NCBI GenBank assembly: GCA_018710985.1
Contig: DVIV01000002.1
Location: forward strand, 1 to 49,945
Direction: 5' to 3'
Length of the DNA stretch: 49,945 bases
Source: Candidatus Limiplasma pullicola
GTDB taxonomy: Bacteria; Bacillota; Clostridia; Christensenellales; Aristaeellaceae
This document shows positions 1 to 10,548 of the stretch, one piece after another. The notes below the pieces were generated by a model. The model had not been told where the DNA came from, did not search any database, and was given only the letters and a program-made list of their open reading frames with translations. Numbering within the stretch: position 1 is the first letter of the stretch; each line of letters starts with the position of its first letter. A program made the position numbers and the translations under genes.

Positions 1-115
1 TTCCTGTTTACGCTCCAGATTTCTCTGGCTCGCAATTTCACTCATTTCATTGACTGCTTGCGTTCTTGCTTTCCTTGCTCTGTATCGTTTTCAAGGTTCG
101 TTGCTCTCAAGCGAG

Positions 116-180
116 CTTGTACATAATAGCACGGTTTGCCCTTTGTGTCAACAGGTTTTTTGCCATTTTTCTGAACTTTT
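116..180 (-). promoter_or_regulatory. Strong rRNA-type promoter reading off the left edge
   Basis: On the minus strand TTGACA (146-151) and TATTAT (123-128) are separated by exactly 17 bases, with A-rich tracts just upstream (152-180) resembling an UP element. The transcript would start near 116. Its leader contains the string GAACCTTGAAAAC (about 88-100), which is typical of Firmicute rRNA leaders and 16S-23S spacers. The rRNA genes would lie left of position 1 and are not visible, so the assignment rests on promoter quality and leader sequence. Confidence 0.75.
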
Positions 181-194
181 TTCCGTGCCCGAAC

Positions 195-237
195 GTTCGT
201 CTCCGTTAATTTCTCTACATATATATAATAGACGAAC
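195..237. repeat. 8-bp inverted repeat flanking an AT-rich stretch
   Basis: GTTCGTCT (195-202) and AGACGAAC (230-237) are perfect inverted copies. The AT-rich sequence between them contains TATAAT-like strings on both strands. It lies upstream of the rRNA-type promoter and downstream of the pyr operon terminator. It could be a protein-binding site or a second rRNA promoter region; no good -35 was found. Confidence 0.35.
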
Positions 238-281
238 TTTCATTCCAATTCTTCCGCGTATCATTCCGGTTTTGGGTTTCA

Positions 282-328
282 ACAAAAGCGAAAGAAGGGA
301 CGGCCATTCTCACGGCAGCCGTCCCTTC
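282..328 (-). terminator. Terminator of the pyr operon
   Basis: GAAGGGACGGC (294-304) and GCCGTCCCTTC (318-328) form an 11-bp perfect stem. On the minus strand it is followed by a T-rich tail (282-293). It lies six bases past the pyrI stop and would end the nine-gene operon before the rRNA-type promoter. Confidence 0.85.
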
Positions 329-333
329 TCCTG

Positions 334-756
334 TCACTCGCTCTTGTACGCCGCCTCGCAGTAAAGGCAGCGGTACACCTGCTTTTCCCGATCCGCCAGC
401 ACAAAAATCTGGTCCAGTTCCTGCTCGGTCTGGGTGATGCAGCGCGGGTTCTTGCACTTCATCACATTGACCACACGGGCAGGCATTTCGGGTTTTTTCT
501 TTTCCACCAGTTTTCCATCCCGGATGATATTGACGCTGATGCCGGGATCAATATACCCCAGCAAGTCCAGATCAAGGGGAATCTCCTGGTCGATCTTGAT
601 GATATCCTTCTTCCCCATGCGCTGGGACTTGGCGTTCTTGATGATGGCCACCGAGCAGTCCAGGGTGTCCAGCCCCAGATAATGATAGATCTCCATGCTG
701 CGCCCGGCGCGGATATGGTCGATCACATAGCCGTTCTGGATGCTGTCGATGTTCAT
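334..756 (-). CDS. pyrI: Aspartate carbamoyltransferase regulatory chain PyrI
   Basis: A 140-residue regulatory subunit that joins PyrB trimers and binds nucleotide effectors for allosteric control of aspartate carbamoyltransferase. The N-terminal allosteric domain (about 1-95) contains the family string TLDCSVAI. The C-terminal zinc domain has the four expected cysteines C101, C106, C130 and C133. The ATG at 756 is chosen because it overlaps the pyrB stop by four bases (ATGA) and follows a GGAGGTGG ribosome site; the frame stays open further upstream without family sequence. It is the last gene of the operon. Confidence 0.96.
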   Translation of the reverse strand: MNIDSIQNGYVIDHIRAGRSMEIYHYLGLDTLDCSVAIIKNAKSQRMGKKDIIKIDQEIPLDLDLLGYIDPGISVNIIRDGKLVEKKKPEMPARVVNVMKCKNPRCITQTEQELDQIFVLADREKQVYRCLYCEAAYKSE

Positions 757-1670
757 GCCTCCACCTCCAAAAGCTTCATCAGCAGGGCCTCGCGCATGTA
801 CTTGCCGTTGGCCACCTGGCGGAAATAGCACGCACGGGGGTCATCGTCCACGGCGCGGCTGATTTCGTTCACACGGGGCAGCGGATGCAGCACGCACAGA
901 TCGCGCCGCGCCAGGCGCATCTTGTCGGTATCAAGGATATAGCTGTCCTTGAGGCGTACGTAATCCGCCTCATTGAAGAAGCGCTCGCGCTGCACACGGG
1001 TCATGTAGAGGATGTCGAGGGTGCCGATGACATCCTCCAGCCGCTCCACCTCCACGAAGGTGACGCCGTTTTTGTGCATGCTTTCGCGCACATATTCAGG
1101 CACGCGCAGCTCCTCGGGGGAAATCAGGACAAAGCGGATGCTCTTGTAGCGCATCATGGCGTTGATGAGGCTGTGGACCGTGCGGCCGAACTGGAGATCT
1201 CCGCAGCAGCCGATGACGAGCTGGTTCAGCCGCCCCTTCTCGCGGCGGATGGTAAGCAGGTCCGCCAGCGTCTGGGTGGGATGGTTGTGTCCGCCGTCGC
1301 CCGCGTTGATGATGGGCACGGGGCTGACCTGTGCGGCCGCGGTGGGCGCGCCCTCCTTGGGATGGCGCATGGCGATGATATCGGCATAGCAGCCCACGGT
1401 GCGCACGGTGTCGGCCACGCTTTCACCCTTGGACGCCGAGGAGCTGTCCGCCGAGGAAAAGCCGAGCACGCTGCCGCCCAGTTCCAGCATGGCGGCCTCA
1501 AAGCTGAGGCGCGTACGGGTGCTTGGCTCGTAGAAGAGCGTCGCCAGCTTTTTTCCGTGCATGCATTCCGCGTAACGTTTGGGGTTTTGAATGATGTCAT
1601 CCGCGCGGTCCATCAGAGCGTCCAGCTCCTGCGTGGACAGATCACGGATATCAAGAAGATGTCTGGGCAT
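753..1670 (-). CDS. pyrB: Aspartate carbamoyltransferase catalytic chain PyrB
   Basis: Catalyses carbamoyl phosphate + L-aspartate to N-carbamoyl-L-aspartate, the committed step of UMP synthesis. The 305 residues match the usual length. The carbamoyl-phosphate motif STRT is at 50-53 within [15 protein letters not shown], and HPLPR is near residue 263. It lies 12 bases after pyrE and overlaps pyrI by four bases, so the two chains are translationally coupled. The presence of pyrI suggests an allosteric holoenzyme rather than the unregulated trimer of Bacillus. Confidence 0.97.
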   Translation of the reverse strand: MPRHLLDIRDLSTQELDALMDRADDIIQNPKRYAECMHGKKLATLFYEPSTRTRLSFEAAMLELGGSVLGFSSADSSSASKGESVADTVRTVGCYADIIAMRHPKEGAPTAAAQVSPVPIINAGDGGHNHPTQTLADLLTIRREKGRLNQLVIGCCGDLQFGRTVHSLINAMMRYKSIRFVLISPEELRVPEYVRESMHKNGVTFVEVERLEDVIGTLDILYMTRVQRERFFNEADYVRLKDSYILDTDKMRLARRDLCVLHPLPRVNEISRAVDDDPRACYFRQVANGKYMREALLMKLLEVEA

Positions 1671-1682
1671 GCGCGCGCCTCC

Positions 1683-2315
1683 TCAGTTGTGCATCCAGCT
1701 TTCGTCGCCGGGGTTGTTGCGGAAGCGGATCAGCCGCTCCACCTGCTCGGGGCGGATATACCCCTTCTCCGCCGCCACCTCTGCCAGCACGTCAAAGTTG
1801 GACAGGCTCACGTTTTTCACATTGGCGGCAGCCAGCCGGTCCAGCCCCTTCTGCATGCCATAGGTGAAGATGCTCGCGATGCCCAGCACCTCCGCGCCGG
1901 CCTCGCGCAGCGCGTCCACCACCTCGATGACGCTGCCGCCCGTGGAGATCAGATCCTCCACCACGACCACCTTCTGGCCCTTTTCCAGCTTGCCCTCAAT
2001 GCGGTTCTGACGGCCGTGATCCTTGTTGCCGCCGCGCACGTACCCCATGGGCAGATGCATCATATGGGCCACGATCGCCGCATGGGCGATGCCCGCGGTA
2101 GACGTGCCCATGAGCACTTCCACATCGGGATACTCGCGGCGGATGGTTTCCATCAGCCCGTTTTCCACCTGATCGCGCACCTCGGGCGCGGTCAGGGTCA
2201 GGCGGTTATCGCAGTAAATGGGGCTTTTGATGCCGCTGGCCCAGGTGAAGGGCTCCTCGGGCCTGAGAAACACCGCGCCGATGGAGAGCAGCGCGCCCGC
2301 AATCTGTTTTTCCAT
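1683..2315 (-). CDS. pyrE: Orotate phosphoribosyltransferase PyrE
   Basis: Transfers the phosphoribosyl group of PRPP to orotate, giving orotidine 5'-monophosphate. The 210-residue protein starts [20 protein letters not shown]. The PRPP-binding motif [13 protein letters not shown] is at about residues 118-130, and GMGTSTAGI-like and KDHG-like loops are present ([19 protein letters not shown]). The start at 2315 follows an AAAGGGAGGAAAG ribosome site; sequence upstream in the same frame is not family-like. It is 20 bases past pyrF. Confidence 0.95.
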   Translation of the reverse strand: MEKQIAGALLSIGAVFLRPEEPFTWASGIKSPIYCDNRLTLTAPEVRDQVENGLMETIRREYPDVEVLMGTSTAGIAHAAIVAHMMHLPMGYVRGGNKDHGRQNRIEGKLEKGQKVVVVEDLISTGGSVIEVVDALREAGAEVLGIASIFTYGMQKGLDRLAAANVKNVSLSNFDVLAEVAAEKGYIRPEQVERLIRFRNNPGDESWMHN

Positions 2316-2335
2316 GATGGTCTTTCCTCCCTTTG

Positions 2336-3046
2336 TCACTCGCCAAGGAATTCCTTCACGCAGCGGCGATAGGCCGCCACGGGGTCCGCCGCCTGGGTGA
2401 TGGGCCGCCCCACCACAATGTAGTCGCTGCCGCCCAGCCGCGCCTTTTCCGGGGTCATCACGCGCGCCTGGTCGTCCGCTGCGGAATCCGCGAAGCGGAT
2501 GCCCGGCGTCACCGTCTGGAACGCCGCGCCGCAGGCCTCCTTCACCAGCCCCGCCTCCAGCGGAGAGCACACCACGCCGTCCAGTCCGGCTTCCTTGGCG
2601 TTCTGGGCGTACTTTTTCACGGTGTCGGGCATGCTGGCATTGATGAGCAGCTCCCGCTGCATGCGCTCCTCGCTGGTGGAGGTGAGCTGCGTCACCGCCA
2701 GCAGCATGGGCCGCGTGCCGTCCGGCCGGGTCAGGCCCTCCACGGCCGCGCGCATCATGTCGATGGTACCGGCGGCGTGCAGGTTGGTCATGTCCACATC
2801 CAGCCTGGACAGCGAGGCCATGGCCTTTTTCACGGTGTTGGGAATGTCGTGGAGCTTCAGGTCCAGAAAGATCTTATGGCCCCGCGCCTTGATCTCCCGC
2901 ACGATCTGCGGACCCTCGGCATAGAACAGCTCCATGCCCACCTTCACGTAGGGCTTGCGCGCCTCGTTTTCAAACTTGTCCAGGAAGGCGTACACCGCCT
3001 CCGCGCTTGGGAAGTCCAGCGCAATAATCACATCTCCGCCGCTCAT
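2336..3046 (-). CDS. pyrF: Orotidine 5'-phosphate decarboxylase PyrF
   Basis: Decarboxylates OMP to UMP, the last step of the pathway. The 236-residue TIM barrel carries the catalytic signature [10 protein letters not shown] (D62, K64, D67). ATG 3046 is preferred over the upstream in-frame GTG 3052: it overlaps the pyrD stop as ATGA, and GGAGGT lies eight bases upstream of it but only two from the GTG. Confidence 0.95.
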   Translation of the reverse strand: MSGGDVIIALDFPSAEAVYAFLDKFENEARKPYVKVGMELFYAEGPQIVREIKARGHKIFLDLKLHDIPNTVKKAMASLSRLDVDMTNLHAAGTIDMMRAAVEGLTRPDGTRPMLLAVTQLTSTSEERMQRELLINASMPDTVKKYAQNAKEAGLDGVVCSPLEAGLVKEACGAAFQTVTPGIRFADSAADDQARVMTPEKARLGGSDYIVVGRPITQAADPVAAYRRCVKEFLGE

Positions 3047-3957
3047 TTCCACGCACCTCCGATAATGTCGTTCAACCGTTCTATGCCCAGGCGCTCCATC
3101 TCGCCGGGCAGCGCCTCAATGATCTTCGGACAAACGTAAGGGTCCACCAGGTTCTGCGCGCCCACCTGCACGGCGGTCGCGCCAGCCAGCATCATCTCGA
3201 TCACGTCGCGCGCGCTGCTCACCCCGCCCATGCCGATGACCGGGATCTTCACCGCCCGCGCCACCTGATACACCATGCGCAGCGCCACCGGAAACACCGC
3301 CGGGCCGGAGAAGCCGCCCATGACGTTTGCGATCACGGGTTGGCGCTTTTTCAGATCGATTCGCATGCCCAAAAGCGTGTTAATCAGGCTCAGCCCGTCC
3401 GCACCCGCGTCCTCGCAGGCTTTCGCGATGGAAACGATGTCCGTCACGTTGGGGCTCAGCTTGATATAGACGGGCTTGGTGGTCACGGCTTTGACCGCGC
3501 GGGTCACCTCCGCCGCGCTCTCCGCGCACGTGCCAAAGGCCATGCCGCCGCCGTGCACGTTGGGGCAGCTGACGTTGACCTCAATGATGCCCACCTGCTC
3601 CTGCGCATCCATCAGGCGGCAACATTCCACGTATTCCTCCACGGAAAAGCCGCTGATGTTGGCGATGACCTTTTTATGAAAGAAGGTTTTCAGCCTGGGC
3701 AGCTCATGCTCGATCACATGGTGCACGCCGGGATTTTGCAGCCCCACGGCGTTGATCATGCCGGCCGTGCACTCGGCGATGCGGGGCGTGGGGTTGCCGA
3801 AGCGCGGCTCCAGCGTGGTCCCCTTGAAGGAAAACGTCCCCAGAACGTTGATGTCGTACATCTCGTGAAACTCCTCGCCATACCCGAAGCACCCGCTGGC
3901 CGGGATGATGGGGTTGTCCAGCGTCCAGCCGGAGAGGGTCACCCGCGTGTCTACCAT
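3043..3957 (-). CDS. pyrD: Dihydroorotate dehydrogenase 1B, catalytic subunit PyrD
   Basis: FMN enzyme oxidising dihydroorotate to orotate; with PyrK it forms the NAD-linked heterotetramer of class 1B, in the cytosol. The 304 residues include [11 protein letters not shown], with the class 1 catalytic cysteine at C131, and a C-terminal FMN phosphate loop ([10 protein letters not shown]). ATG 3957 follows GGAGGAGATCCT and overlaps the 3' end of pyrK by seven bases. Direct linkage to pyrK supports the 1B assignment. Confidence 0.96.
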   Translation of the reverse strand: MVDTRVTLSGWTLDNPIIPASGCFGYGEEFHEMYDINVLGTFSFKGTTLEPRFGNPTPRIAECTAGMINAVGLQNPGVHHVIEHELPRLKTFFHKKVIANISGFSVEEYVECCRLMDAQEQVGIIEVNVSCPNVHGGGMAFGTCAESAAEVTRAVKAVTTKPVYIKLSPNVTDIVSIAKACEDAGADGLSLINTLLGMRIDLKKRQPVIANVMGGFSGPAVFPVALRMVYQVARAVKIPVIGMGGVSSARDVIEMMLAGATAVQVGAQNLVDPYVCPKIIEALPGEMERLGIERLNDIIGGAWK

Positions 3958-4712
3958 AGGATCTCCTCCCTCCTGAGCACCGGTCCGTCCTTGCAGATGC
4001 GCTTGCTGCCGTACCTGGTTTTGCACGAACAGCCCATGCAGACCCCAAAGCCGCAGGCCATGCGCTCCTCAAAGCTGAACTGGCCATGGATCTCCTGCTT
4101 TTCGCACACGGCGTGCACCGCGCGCAGCATGGGCTCCGGCCCGCAGGCGTAGACGTAATCGTACTTTCCCTCCAGCGGGACCATGGCATCGGTCACAAAG
4201 CCCCTGATGCCCATCGTGCCGTCAACCGTGGTCACCGTCACCGGCACATCCAGCGCCTCGAACTCCTGTTTCCAGAACACCTCCGCCGCCGTGTTGAACC
4301 CCAGAATCACGCGCGGCTTCTTGCAGGCGGCCAGCAGCTTCTTGCACAGGCCGTACATGGGCGGCGTGCCCACGCCCCCGCCCACCAGCAGCGGAAACTG
4401 CGAGGCCGTCACCTCGTCCAGCCGATCCACGTCAAAGCCGTTGCCAAGGCCGGTCAAAAGGTCCAGCTCCGTGCCGGGCGCGTAGCGGCTCATGGCCTCC
4501 GTGCCAAGGCCCACCACCTTGTAGATCAGATCCAGCGTACCGTTCTCCCCGGGCCGCCAGTCGCACACCGAAATGGGACGGCGCAGGTAAAAGCCCGACA
4601 GCTGCACCTGCACAAACTGCCCCGCCTGCACGATGGCCCGCGTATCGCCCGAAAGGCGCATATGATAGACGCTTTCCGTGAGCCTTACGTGGCTTTCAAT
4701 CACAAAACGCAT
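3951..4712 (-). CDS. pyrK: Dihydroorotate dehydrogenase electron-transfer subunit PyrK
   Basis: Carries FAD and a [2Fe-2S] cluster, passing electrons from PyrD to NAD+. It has a ferredoxin-reductase-like FAD domain (RRPISVCDW at 44-52) and a nucleotide-binding region (GGGVGTPPMYGL at 111-122). The four cluster cysteines are C220, C225, C228 and C240. At 253 residues it is normal length. It lies 12 bases after carB and overlaps pyrD. Confidence 0.96.
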   Translation of the reverse strand: MRFVIESHVRLTESVYHMRLSGDTRAIVQAGQFVQVQLSGFYLRRPISVCDWRPGENGTLDLIYKVVGLGTEAMSRYAPGTELDLLTGLGNGFDVDRLDEVTASQFPLLVGGGVGTPPMYGLCKKLLAACKKPRVILGFNTAAEVFWKQEFEALDVPVTVTTVDGTMGIRGFVTDAMVPLEGKYDYVYACGPEPMLRAVHAVCEKQEIHGQFSFEERMACGFGVCMGCSCKTRYGSKRICKDGPVLRREEILW

Positions 4713-4724
4713 CGGTCCGCCTCC

Positions 4725-7700
4725 TCAGGAATCAATGGTGGAGATGCACAGCGTGATTTCCTCCAGCACCTCAAGCAGCACCCGCACCGTATCCAGCGCG
4801 GTGAACATGGTCACGTTGTTTTCCACCGCGCAGCGGCGAATCTGCGCGCCATCGCTGTCGCGGCCCAGATTCGCGGGTTCGCGGGTGTTGATGACGTAGT
4901 TGACATGGCCCTGCCGGAGGGAATCGAGGATCTCCTCGCTGCCCTCGCTGAGCTTCTTGCGGATGCGGGTGCGGATGCCGTTGGCCTTGAGGAACTCGGC
5001 GGTCCCGCGCGTGGCCTCGATGTTGAAGCCCATGTCATAGAAGCGGCGGATGAGGGGCAGGGCCTCGTCCTTGTCGGTGTCGGCGATGGTGACGAAGATG
5101 GTGCCGTAGTTGGCCACGTTCATGCCGGAGGACTGCATGGCCTTGTAGAGTGCGCGGGTGAGGCGCTTGTCATAGCCGATGGCTTCGCCCGTGGACTTCA
5201 TCTCCGGGCTCAAATATGCGTCCATGCCGCGCAGCTTGGAGAAGCTGAAGGCCGGGGCCTTGACATACCACTTTTCCTTCTCCGGGGCCATGACCTCCAC
5301 GATGCCCTGCTCGCGCAGGCTGTGGCCCAGCATTACGCGGGTGGCGATGTCGGCCAGGGGCACGCCCGTGGCCTTGCTGAGGAAGGGCACCGTGCGCGAG
5401 GAGCGGGGGTTGACCTCGATCACGTACACGTTGTCCTTGCGGTCCACGATGAACTGGATGTTGTACAGTCCCACGATGCCGATGCCCAATCCCAGCCGCA
5501 CCGTGTAGTCGATGATGGTCTGACGCGCCTTCTCGCTCACCGAGAAGGTGGGATAGACGCTGATGGAGTCGCCGCTGTGCACGCCGGTGCGCTCCACGTG
5601 CTCCATGATGCCGGGGATGTAGACGTTCTCGCCGTCGCACACGGCGTCGGTTTCCAGCTCCTTGCCGGTGATGTAGTGGTCCACGAGCACCGGCTGGTCC
5701 TCGCTGACCAGCACAGCGGTCTTGAGGTAGTGGCGAAGCGCCTCCTCGTTGGGCACGATCTGCATGGCGCGGCCGCCCAGCACGTAGCTGGGGCGCACCA
5801 GCACGGGGTAGCCGATGCGCTCGGCCACGCGCACGCCGGCCTCGATATCGGTCACGGCCTCGCCGTTGGGCTGGGGAATCCCGAGCGATTCCATCACCTT
5901 TTCAAAGGCGTCGCGGTTTTCCGCGCGGCGGATGGCCTCCACGTCGGTGCCGATGATGCGCACGCCCATGTCATGCAGACGCTCGGCCAGGTTGATGGCC
6001 GTCTGCCCGCCCAGGCTCACCACCACGCCCTCCGGGTTTTCGAGGGTGACGATGTTCATCACGTCCTCCACGGTGAGGGGCTCGAAGTAGAGCTTGTCGC
6101 TGGTGGTGTAGTCGGTGGAGACGGTCTCGGGGTTGTTGTTGATGATGATGGCCTCGTAGCCCGCGCGGCGGATGGTCCAGATGGCGTGCACGGTCGAGTA
6201 GTCAAACTCCACGCCCTGGCCGATGCGGATGGGGCCGGAGCCCAGCACGATAATCTTTTTGCGGTCCGACACCACGGACTCGTTTTCCTTTTCGTAGGTG
6301 GAGTAGAAGTAGGGCACGTAGCTTTCAAACTCGCTGGCGCAGGTGTCGATCATCTTGTAGACGGGCATGAGGCCGTAGGCCTTGCGCAGGAGGAAAACCT
6401 CCCTTTCCGTCATGTCCCATACCTGGCCGATGTACCTGTCGCTGAAACCCAGCTTCTTGGCCGAAAAAAGCGTCGCCTCGTCGCGGGGATGCGATTTGAG
6501 CACGGCCTCGTACTCCACGATGTTTTTGATCTTCTCCAAAAACAGCATGTCGATCTTGGTGCGGTCGTAGATGAGGCCCAGGTCCACCCCGCAGCGGATC
6601 AGCTGAGCGATGGCGAAGAGCCGGTCGTCCGTGCCATCCTGAATGTAGTCCAGCAGCTCATCCACGGGCTTGTTGTCAAAGCGGGGCATATAGATGTGGC
6701 ACACGCCGATTTCCAGCGACCTAACGGCCTTGAGCAGGCTTTCCTCGATGGTGCGGCCCACGCTCATCACTTCGCCCGTGGCCTTCATCTGCGTGCTCAG
6801 GCGGTTGCTGGCGCCCTCCAGCTTGTCAAAGGGGAAGCGCGCCATCTTGCTGACCACGTAGTCCAGCGCAGGCTCAAAGCAGGCCGGCGTGTTGGCCAGG
6901 GCGATCTCCTCCAGATACATGCCCACCGCCACCTTGGCCGACACGCGCGCGATGGGGTAGCCGCTGGCCTTGGAGGCAAGCGCCGAGGAGCGGGACACGC
7001 GGGGGTTGACCTCGATCAGGTAATACTGGAAGCTGTAGGGGTCCAGTGCGAACTGCACGTTGCATCCGCCCTCGATCTTGAGGGCCCGGATGATCTTGAG
7101 CGCGCTGTCGCGCAGCATGTGGTATTCCTTGTTGGTCAGCGTCTGGCTGGGGCAGAGCACGATGGAATCGCCCGTGTGCACGCCCACGGGGTCGATGTTT
7201 TCCATGTTGCAGATGGCGATGGCGGTGTCGTTGGCGTCGCGCATCACCTCGTACTCGATTTCCTTGTAGCCCTTGATGCTCTTTTCCACCAGCACCTGAT
7301 GCACCGGGGAGAGCTTGAGCGCGTTTTTGAGCAGTTCCTCCATCTCCTCGGGGTTGTCGGCAAAGCCGCCGCCCGTGCCGCCCAGCGTAAACGCGGGGCG
7401 CAGCACCACGGGGTAGCCGATCTTTTCGGCCGCGCGGAAACCCTCCTCCATGCTGGTGGCGATTAGCGACGGCAACACCGGCTCGCCCAGGCGCTCGCAC
7501 AGCTCCTTGAACTTCTCGCGGTCCTCCGCCATCTCGATGGATTCAAAGCTGGTACCCAGAATCTCCACCTGGCACTCGTCCAGGACGCCCTTGCGCTGGA
7601 GCTGCATGGCGAGGTTGAGGCCCGTCTGCCCGCCCAGACCCGGCAAAATGGCGTCCGGCCGCTCGTAGCGCAGAATCTTGGCCACGTATTCCAGCGTGAG

Positions 7701-7904
7701 GGGCTCCATGTACACCTTGTCGGCGATGTCCACATCCGTCATGATGGTGGCGGGGTTGGAGTTGACCAGGATGACCTCGTACCCTTCCTCGCGCAGGGCC
7801 AGGCACGCCTGCGTGCCCGCATAGTCAAACTCGGCAGCCTGCCCGATCACGATGGGGCCGGAGCCGATCACCAGAATGCGGTGGATGTCTGTGCGCTTAG
7901 GCAT
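4725..7904 (-). CDS. carB: Carbamoyl-phosphate synthase large subunit CarB
   Basis: Makes carbamoyl phosphate from bicarbonate, ATP and ammonia delivered by CarA. At 1059 residues it contains the two homologous ATP-grasp halves: the first begins [20 protein letters not shown] and the second [20 protein letters not shown] (about residue 555). A C-terminal MGS-like allosteric domain follows (from about 930). The start overlaps the carA stop by eight bases. A single enzyme of this type would supply both pyrimidines and arginine unless another copy exists elsewhere. Confidence 0.97.
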   Translation of the reverse strand: MPKRTDIHRILVIGSGPIVIGQAAEFDYAGTQACLALREEGYEVILVNSNPATIMTDVDIADKVYMEPLTLEYVAKILRYERPDAILPGLGGQTGLNLAMQLQRKGVLDECQVEILGTSFESIEMAEDREKFKELCERLGEPVLPSLIATSMEEGFRAAEKIGYPVVLRPAFTLGGTGGGFADNPEEMEELLKNALKLSPVHQVLVEKSIKGYKEIEYEVMRDANDTAIAICNMENIDPVGVHTGDSIVLCPSQTLTNKEYHMLRDSALKIIRALKIEGGCNVQFALDPYSFQYYLIEVNPRVSRSSALASKASGYPIARVSAKVAVGMYLEEIALANTPACFEPALDYVVSKMARFPFDKLEGASNRLSTQMKATGEVMSVGRTIEESLLKAVRSLEIGVCHIYMPRFDNKPVDELLDYIQDGTDDRLFAIAQLIRCGVDLGLIYDRTKIDMLFLEKIKNIVEYEAVLKSHPRDEATLFSAKKLGFSDRYIGQVWDMTEREVFLLRKAYGLMPVYKMIDTCASEFESYVPYFYSTYEKENESVVSDRKKIIVLGSGPIRIGQGVEFDYSTVHAIWTIRRAGYEAIIINNNPETVSTDYTTSDKLYFEPLTVEDVMNIVTLENPEGVVVSLGGQTAINLAERLHDMGVRIIGTDVEAIRRAENRDAFEKVMESLGIPQPNGEAVTDIEAGVRVAERIGYPVLVRPSYVLGGRAMQIVPNEEALRHYLKTAVLVSEDQPVLVDHYITGKELETDAVCDGENVYIPGIMEHVERTGVHSGDSISVYPTFSVSEKARQTIIDYTVRLGLGIGIVGLYNIQFIVDRKDNVYVIEVNPRSSRTVPFLSKATGVPLADIATRVMLGHSLREQGIVEVMAPEKEKWYVKAPAFSFSKLRGMDAYLSPEMKSTGEAIGYDKRLTRALYKAMQSSGMNVANYGTIFVTIADTDKDEALPLIRRFYDMGFNIEATRGTAEFLKANGIRTRIRKKLSEGSEEILDSLRQGHVNYVINTREPANLGRDSDGAQIRRCAVENNVTMFTALDTVRVLLEVLEEITLCISTIDS

Positions 7905-8997
7905 GCTTCTTCTCCCCTTCCATCAAGTCGATAAAGCGCCTGAACAGATAGGTGCTGTCCTGCGGGCCGGGTGCGCTTTCCGGGTGGTACTGGACGGAAA
8001 AGAGCTTGTCGGGCAGGCAGGCCACGCCCTCGGCGGTGCCGTCCAGGAGGTTCTGGTGCGTAAGGGTCAGGCCCGTGCCCTGAAGGGACTTCTCGTCCAC
8101 CGCAAAGGAATGATTCTGGCTGGTGATTTCGATCTTGCCGGTGGCCAGCTCGCGCACGGGATGGTTGCCGCCGCGGTGGCCAAACTTCATCTTAAAGGTC
8201 CGCGCCCCGCACGCCAGCGAGATCATCTGATGCCCCAGGCAGATGCCGAAGATGGGCAGCCGTCCCCGAAGCGCGCGCACCAGGTCGATCACCGGGCGCA
8301 CATCCTCGGGGTCTCCGGGGCCGTTGGAGAGGAACAGCCCGTCGGGCTTGAAACTGAGGATGGTGTCGGCAGGCGTGTCGTAGGGGACCACGGTCACGTT
8401 GCAGCCGAACTGATTGAGCTTGCGCACAATGTTGAGCTTGATGCCGCAGTCCACCGCCACCACGCTGTAGCGCGGGTTGGGGGTGCGGGCGTACCACTTC
8501 TTCTTGCAGCTCACGCGGCTGACGCAGTCGGTCGGCAGCTGATAGGCGCGCACGCGCTCCAGCGCCTCCTCGACGGGGGTGTCCGCGTCGCAGATGAGCG
8601 CGCGCTGGCTGCCCTCGTTGCGGATCATCCGGCCGATGCGCCGCGTGTCCACGCCCTGCAGGCCGGGGATACCGTTTTCCTCCAGAATCTCGCCCAGCGT
8701 TTTGGTGTAGCGGAAGTTGCTGGGCATGTCGCAGTATTCGCGCACCACCAGCCCGCCCATGGTGGGCACGCGGGTTTCATTGTCCTCGTCGGTGATGCCG
8801 TAGTTGCCGATGAGCGGATAGGTCATCACCACCGTCTGCGCGGTGTAGCTGGGATCGGTCACGATTTCCTGATAGCCCACCATGGAGGTGTTGAATACCA
8901 GCTCGCACACCGCGTCGTTCATGGAGCCAAAGCCCGTTCCCTCATGCACGCTGCCGTTTTCCATCACCAGCATGCGCCGCTTTACCGCCTGCGCCAT
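7897..8997 (-). CDS. carA: Carbamoyl-phosphate synthase small subunit CarA
   Basis: Glutamine amidotransferase subunit feeding ammonia to CarB. An N-terminal CPSase-small domain is followed by a class I GATase domain with nucleophile motif FGICLGHQ and the catalytic HPE near the C terminus ([11 protein letters not shown]). ATG 8997 (MAQAVKRRM) gives 366 residues and lies about eight bases from AGGAGGG; the upstream ATG at 9003 is only two bases from it. It overlaps the end of pyrC. Confidence 0.95.
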   Translation of the reverse strand: MAQAVKRRMLVMENGSVHEGTGFGSMNDAVCELVFNTSMVGYQEIVTDPSYTAQTVVMTYPLIGNYGITDEDNETRVPTMGGLVVREYCDMPSNFRYTKTLGEILEENGIPGLQGVDTRRIGRMIRNEGSQRALICDADTPVEEALERVRAYQLPTDCVSRVSCKKKWYARTPNPRYSVVAVDCGIKLNIVRKLNQFGCNVTVVPYDTPADTILSFKPDGLFLSNGPGDPEDVRPVIDLVRALRGRLPIFGICLGHQMISLACGARTFKMKFGHRGGNHPVRELATGKIEITSQNHSFAVDEKSLQGTGLTLTHQNLLDGTAEGVACLPDKLFSVQYHPESAPGPQDSTYLFRRFIDLMEGEKKHA

Positions 8998-10232
8998 ACG
9001 CATGTCCCTCCTACATAGGTTTCAATGCACTCTCCCCGCACCCGCCAGCCCGCAAAGGGCGTGGCGCGCCCCTTGGAAAGGAAGGTGTCCGGGTCGATGG
9101 TCAAGGTTTCGTCCAGATCAAAGATCGCAAAGTCGCCCGCGCCGGGCTCAATACGAGCCGGGGGCAGATGGAAGCGCGCGCGCGGCGCGTCCGTCATGGC
9201 CCGCAGCACCCTCTCCAGCGGCACGCGGCCCGTCAGCACCAGCCCCGTATACAATACTGGGAACGCACATTCCAGCCCCACCACGCCCATCAGGCTCTTT
9301 TCCAGCCCGCGCGCCTTTTCCTCGGCGCTGTGGGGCGCGTGGTCGGTGGCGAGGATGTCGATGGTGCCATCCAAAAGGCCCTCCACCAGCGCGTCGCGAT
9401 CGGCCGCGGAGCGGATGGGCGGGTTCATCTTGAACCGTCCGTCGTCCTCCAGCTGTGCATCGCACAAAAGCAGGTAGTGCGGCGCCGTCTCGCACGTCAC
9501 ATCCACGCCCCGCGCCTTCGCCTGACGGATGAGCGCCACGCTCTCCTTCGTGGATACATGGCACACATGGTAGGGGCAGCCGGTTTCTTCCGCCAGGCGC
9601 AGGTCGCGCTCCACCTGCCGCCATTCGCTCTCGCTGGAAATGCCCCTGAGACCGTGCTGCCGCGCGTATTCGCCCTCATGGACGCAGCCGCCGTGCAGCA
9701 GGCTTTCGTCCTCGCAGTGCGCGGCGATGAGCCCGCCCGCGGCCTTCACGCGGCGCATGGCCTCGCGCATGACGCTTTCCTCCTGCACCCCGCGCCCGTC
9801 ATCGGAGAAGGCCACGGCATGGGGCTTGAGCGCCGCAAAGTCGCACAGCTCGCCGCGTCCTCGCTGCCCCAGCGTGATGCACCCGTAGGGATGAACCCGC
9901 ACCGCCGCGTCCCGGCGGATGACGGCCATCTCCTCCTCCAAATGCTCGGGCGTATCGGGCGGAGGATTCAGGTTGGGCATGGCACACACGTCGGTGTATC
10001 CTCCGCGCGCCGCGGCCAGCGTGCCGCTCTTCACGCCCTCCTTATAAAAAAAGCCCGGCTCCCGAAGATGCACATGAACATCAACAAGACCCGGTATCAA
10101 CAATTTGCCCGTTAAAGGCAACGCCCCCGCCTCATGGAAATTGGAAACATCAACAATGCGGCCCCCGTCCAGGGATACGTCCGCCTGCATCAGCCTTCCC
10201 TCATGGTACACCGTGGCTTTTTCAAGCGCCAT
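8982..10232 (-). CDS. pyrC: Dihydroorotase PyrC (class I)
   Basis: Zinc amidohydrolase cyclising carbamoyl-aspartate to dihydroorotate. Metal ligands are visible as DVHVHLREPG (H53, H55) and, near the C terminus, ATDHAPHS. At about 416 residues it is a class I enzyme as in Bacillus, unlike the roughly 350-residue enterobacterial form. It is the first gene of the operon. The start is ambiguous: ATG 10232 has a poor ribosome-site spacing, while an in-frame TTG at 10241 lies five bases from AAAAGGGGG. Confidence 0.93.
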   Translation of the reverse strand: MALEKATVYHEGRLMQADVSLDGGRIVDVSNFHEAGALPLTGKLLIPGLVDVHVHLREPGFFYKEGVKSGTLAAARGGYTDVCAMPNLNPPPDTPEHLEEEMAVIRRDAAVRVHPYGCITLGQRGRGELCDFAALKPHAVAFSDDGRGVQEESVMREAMRRVKAAGGLIAAHCEDESLLHGGCVHEGEYARQHGLRGISSESEWRQVERDLRLAEETGCPYHVCHVSTKESVALIRQAKARGVDVTCETAPHYLLLCDAQLEDDGRFKMNPPIRSAADRDALVEGLLDGTIDILATDHAPHSAEEKARGLEKSLMGVVGLECAFPVLYTGLVLTGRVPLERVLRAMTDAPRARFHLPPARIEPGAGDFAIFDLDETLTIDPDTFLSKGRATPFAGWRVRGECIETYVGGTCVWRRR

Positions 10233-10280
10233 GTGCAACAATGCCGCCCCCTTTTCGCTTCATCAGGTGCGTATATCCAA

Positions 10281-10315
10281 TCATTTATAATACACAGGGG
10301 CAGGAGGTTTGTCAA
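10281..10315 (-). promoter_or_regulatory. Promoter of the pyr operon
   Basis: On the minus strand TTGACA (10310-10315) and TATTAT (10287-10292) are 17 bases apart, a consensus sigma-A promoter. The transcript would start near 10280, about 40-50 bases before pyrC. That leader is too short for a PyrR-type terminator/antiterminator, and I see no such stem in it. Confidence 0.85.
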
Positions 10316-10413
10316 GGCGATGTTCGCGGTTTTTCGCGTTATACGGTTTCGGTCCTGCGCCGCGTCGCAGGTACAGCTTGCCACATCCCCATTCACGTTT
10401 TCAACGAAAAAGA

Positions 10414-10460
10414 GAGGTCCACGTTCTTCGTTATTGATACGCTATGCTTTCTTGGACCTC
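10414..10460. repeat. 8-bp inverted repeat between pyr promoter and pseudogene
   Basis: GAGGTCCA (10414-10421) and TGGACCTC (10453-10460) are perfect inverted copies with a 31-base interval. A second inverted pair, ATCGCCCGT / ACGGGCGAAT, lies just right of it (about 10484-10523). No gene is supported between 10316 and 10548. The arms could fold in RNA as terminators of the decayed gene to the right, but neither has a clear T-tract. Confidence 0.35.
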
Positions 10461-10548
10461 ATGGAACTCCGTGATTCTGGCGAATCGCCCGTTTTATCGC
10501 ATAAACAGACGGGCGAATACAGGCCGCTTCAAAGCGGATGCGCCATCA

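Noticed and set aside
885-2372. 495-codon plus-strand frame opposite pyrB and pyrE
   Set aside because: It is antisense to two confidently assigned genes, is rich in His/Ala/Gln as expected from GC-rich shadow frames, and matches no family.
4086-7466. 1126-codon plus-strand frame opposite carB
   Set aside because: A shadow of the strongly coding carB strand; composition is dominated by His, Ala, Gly and Val and no domain is visible.
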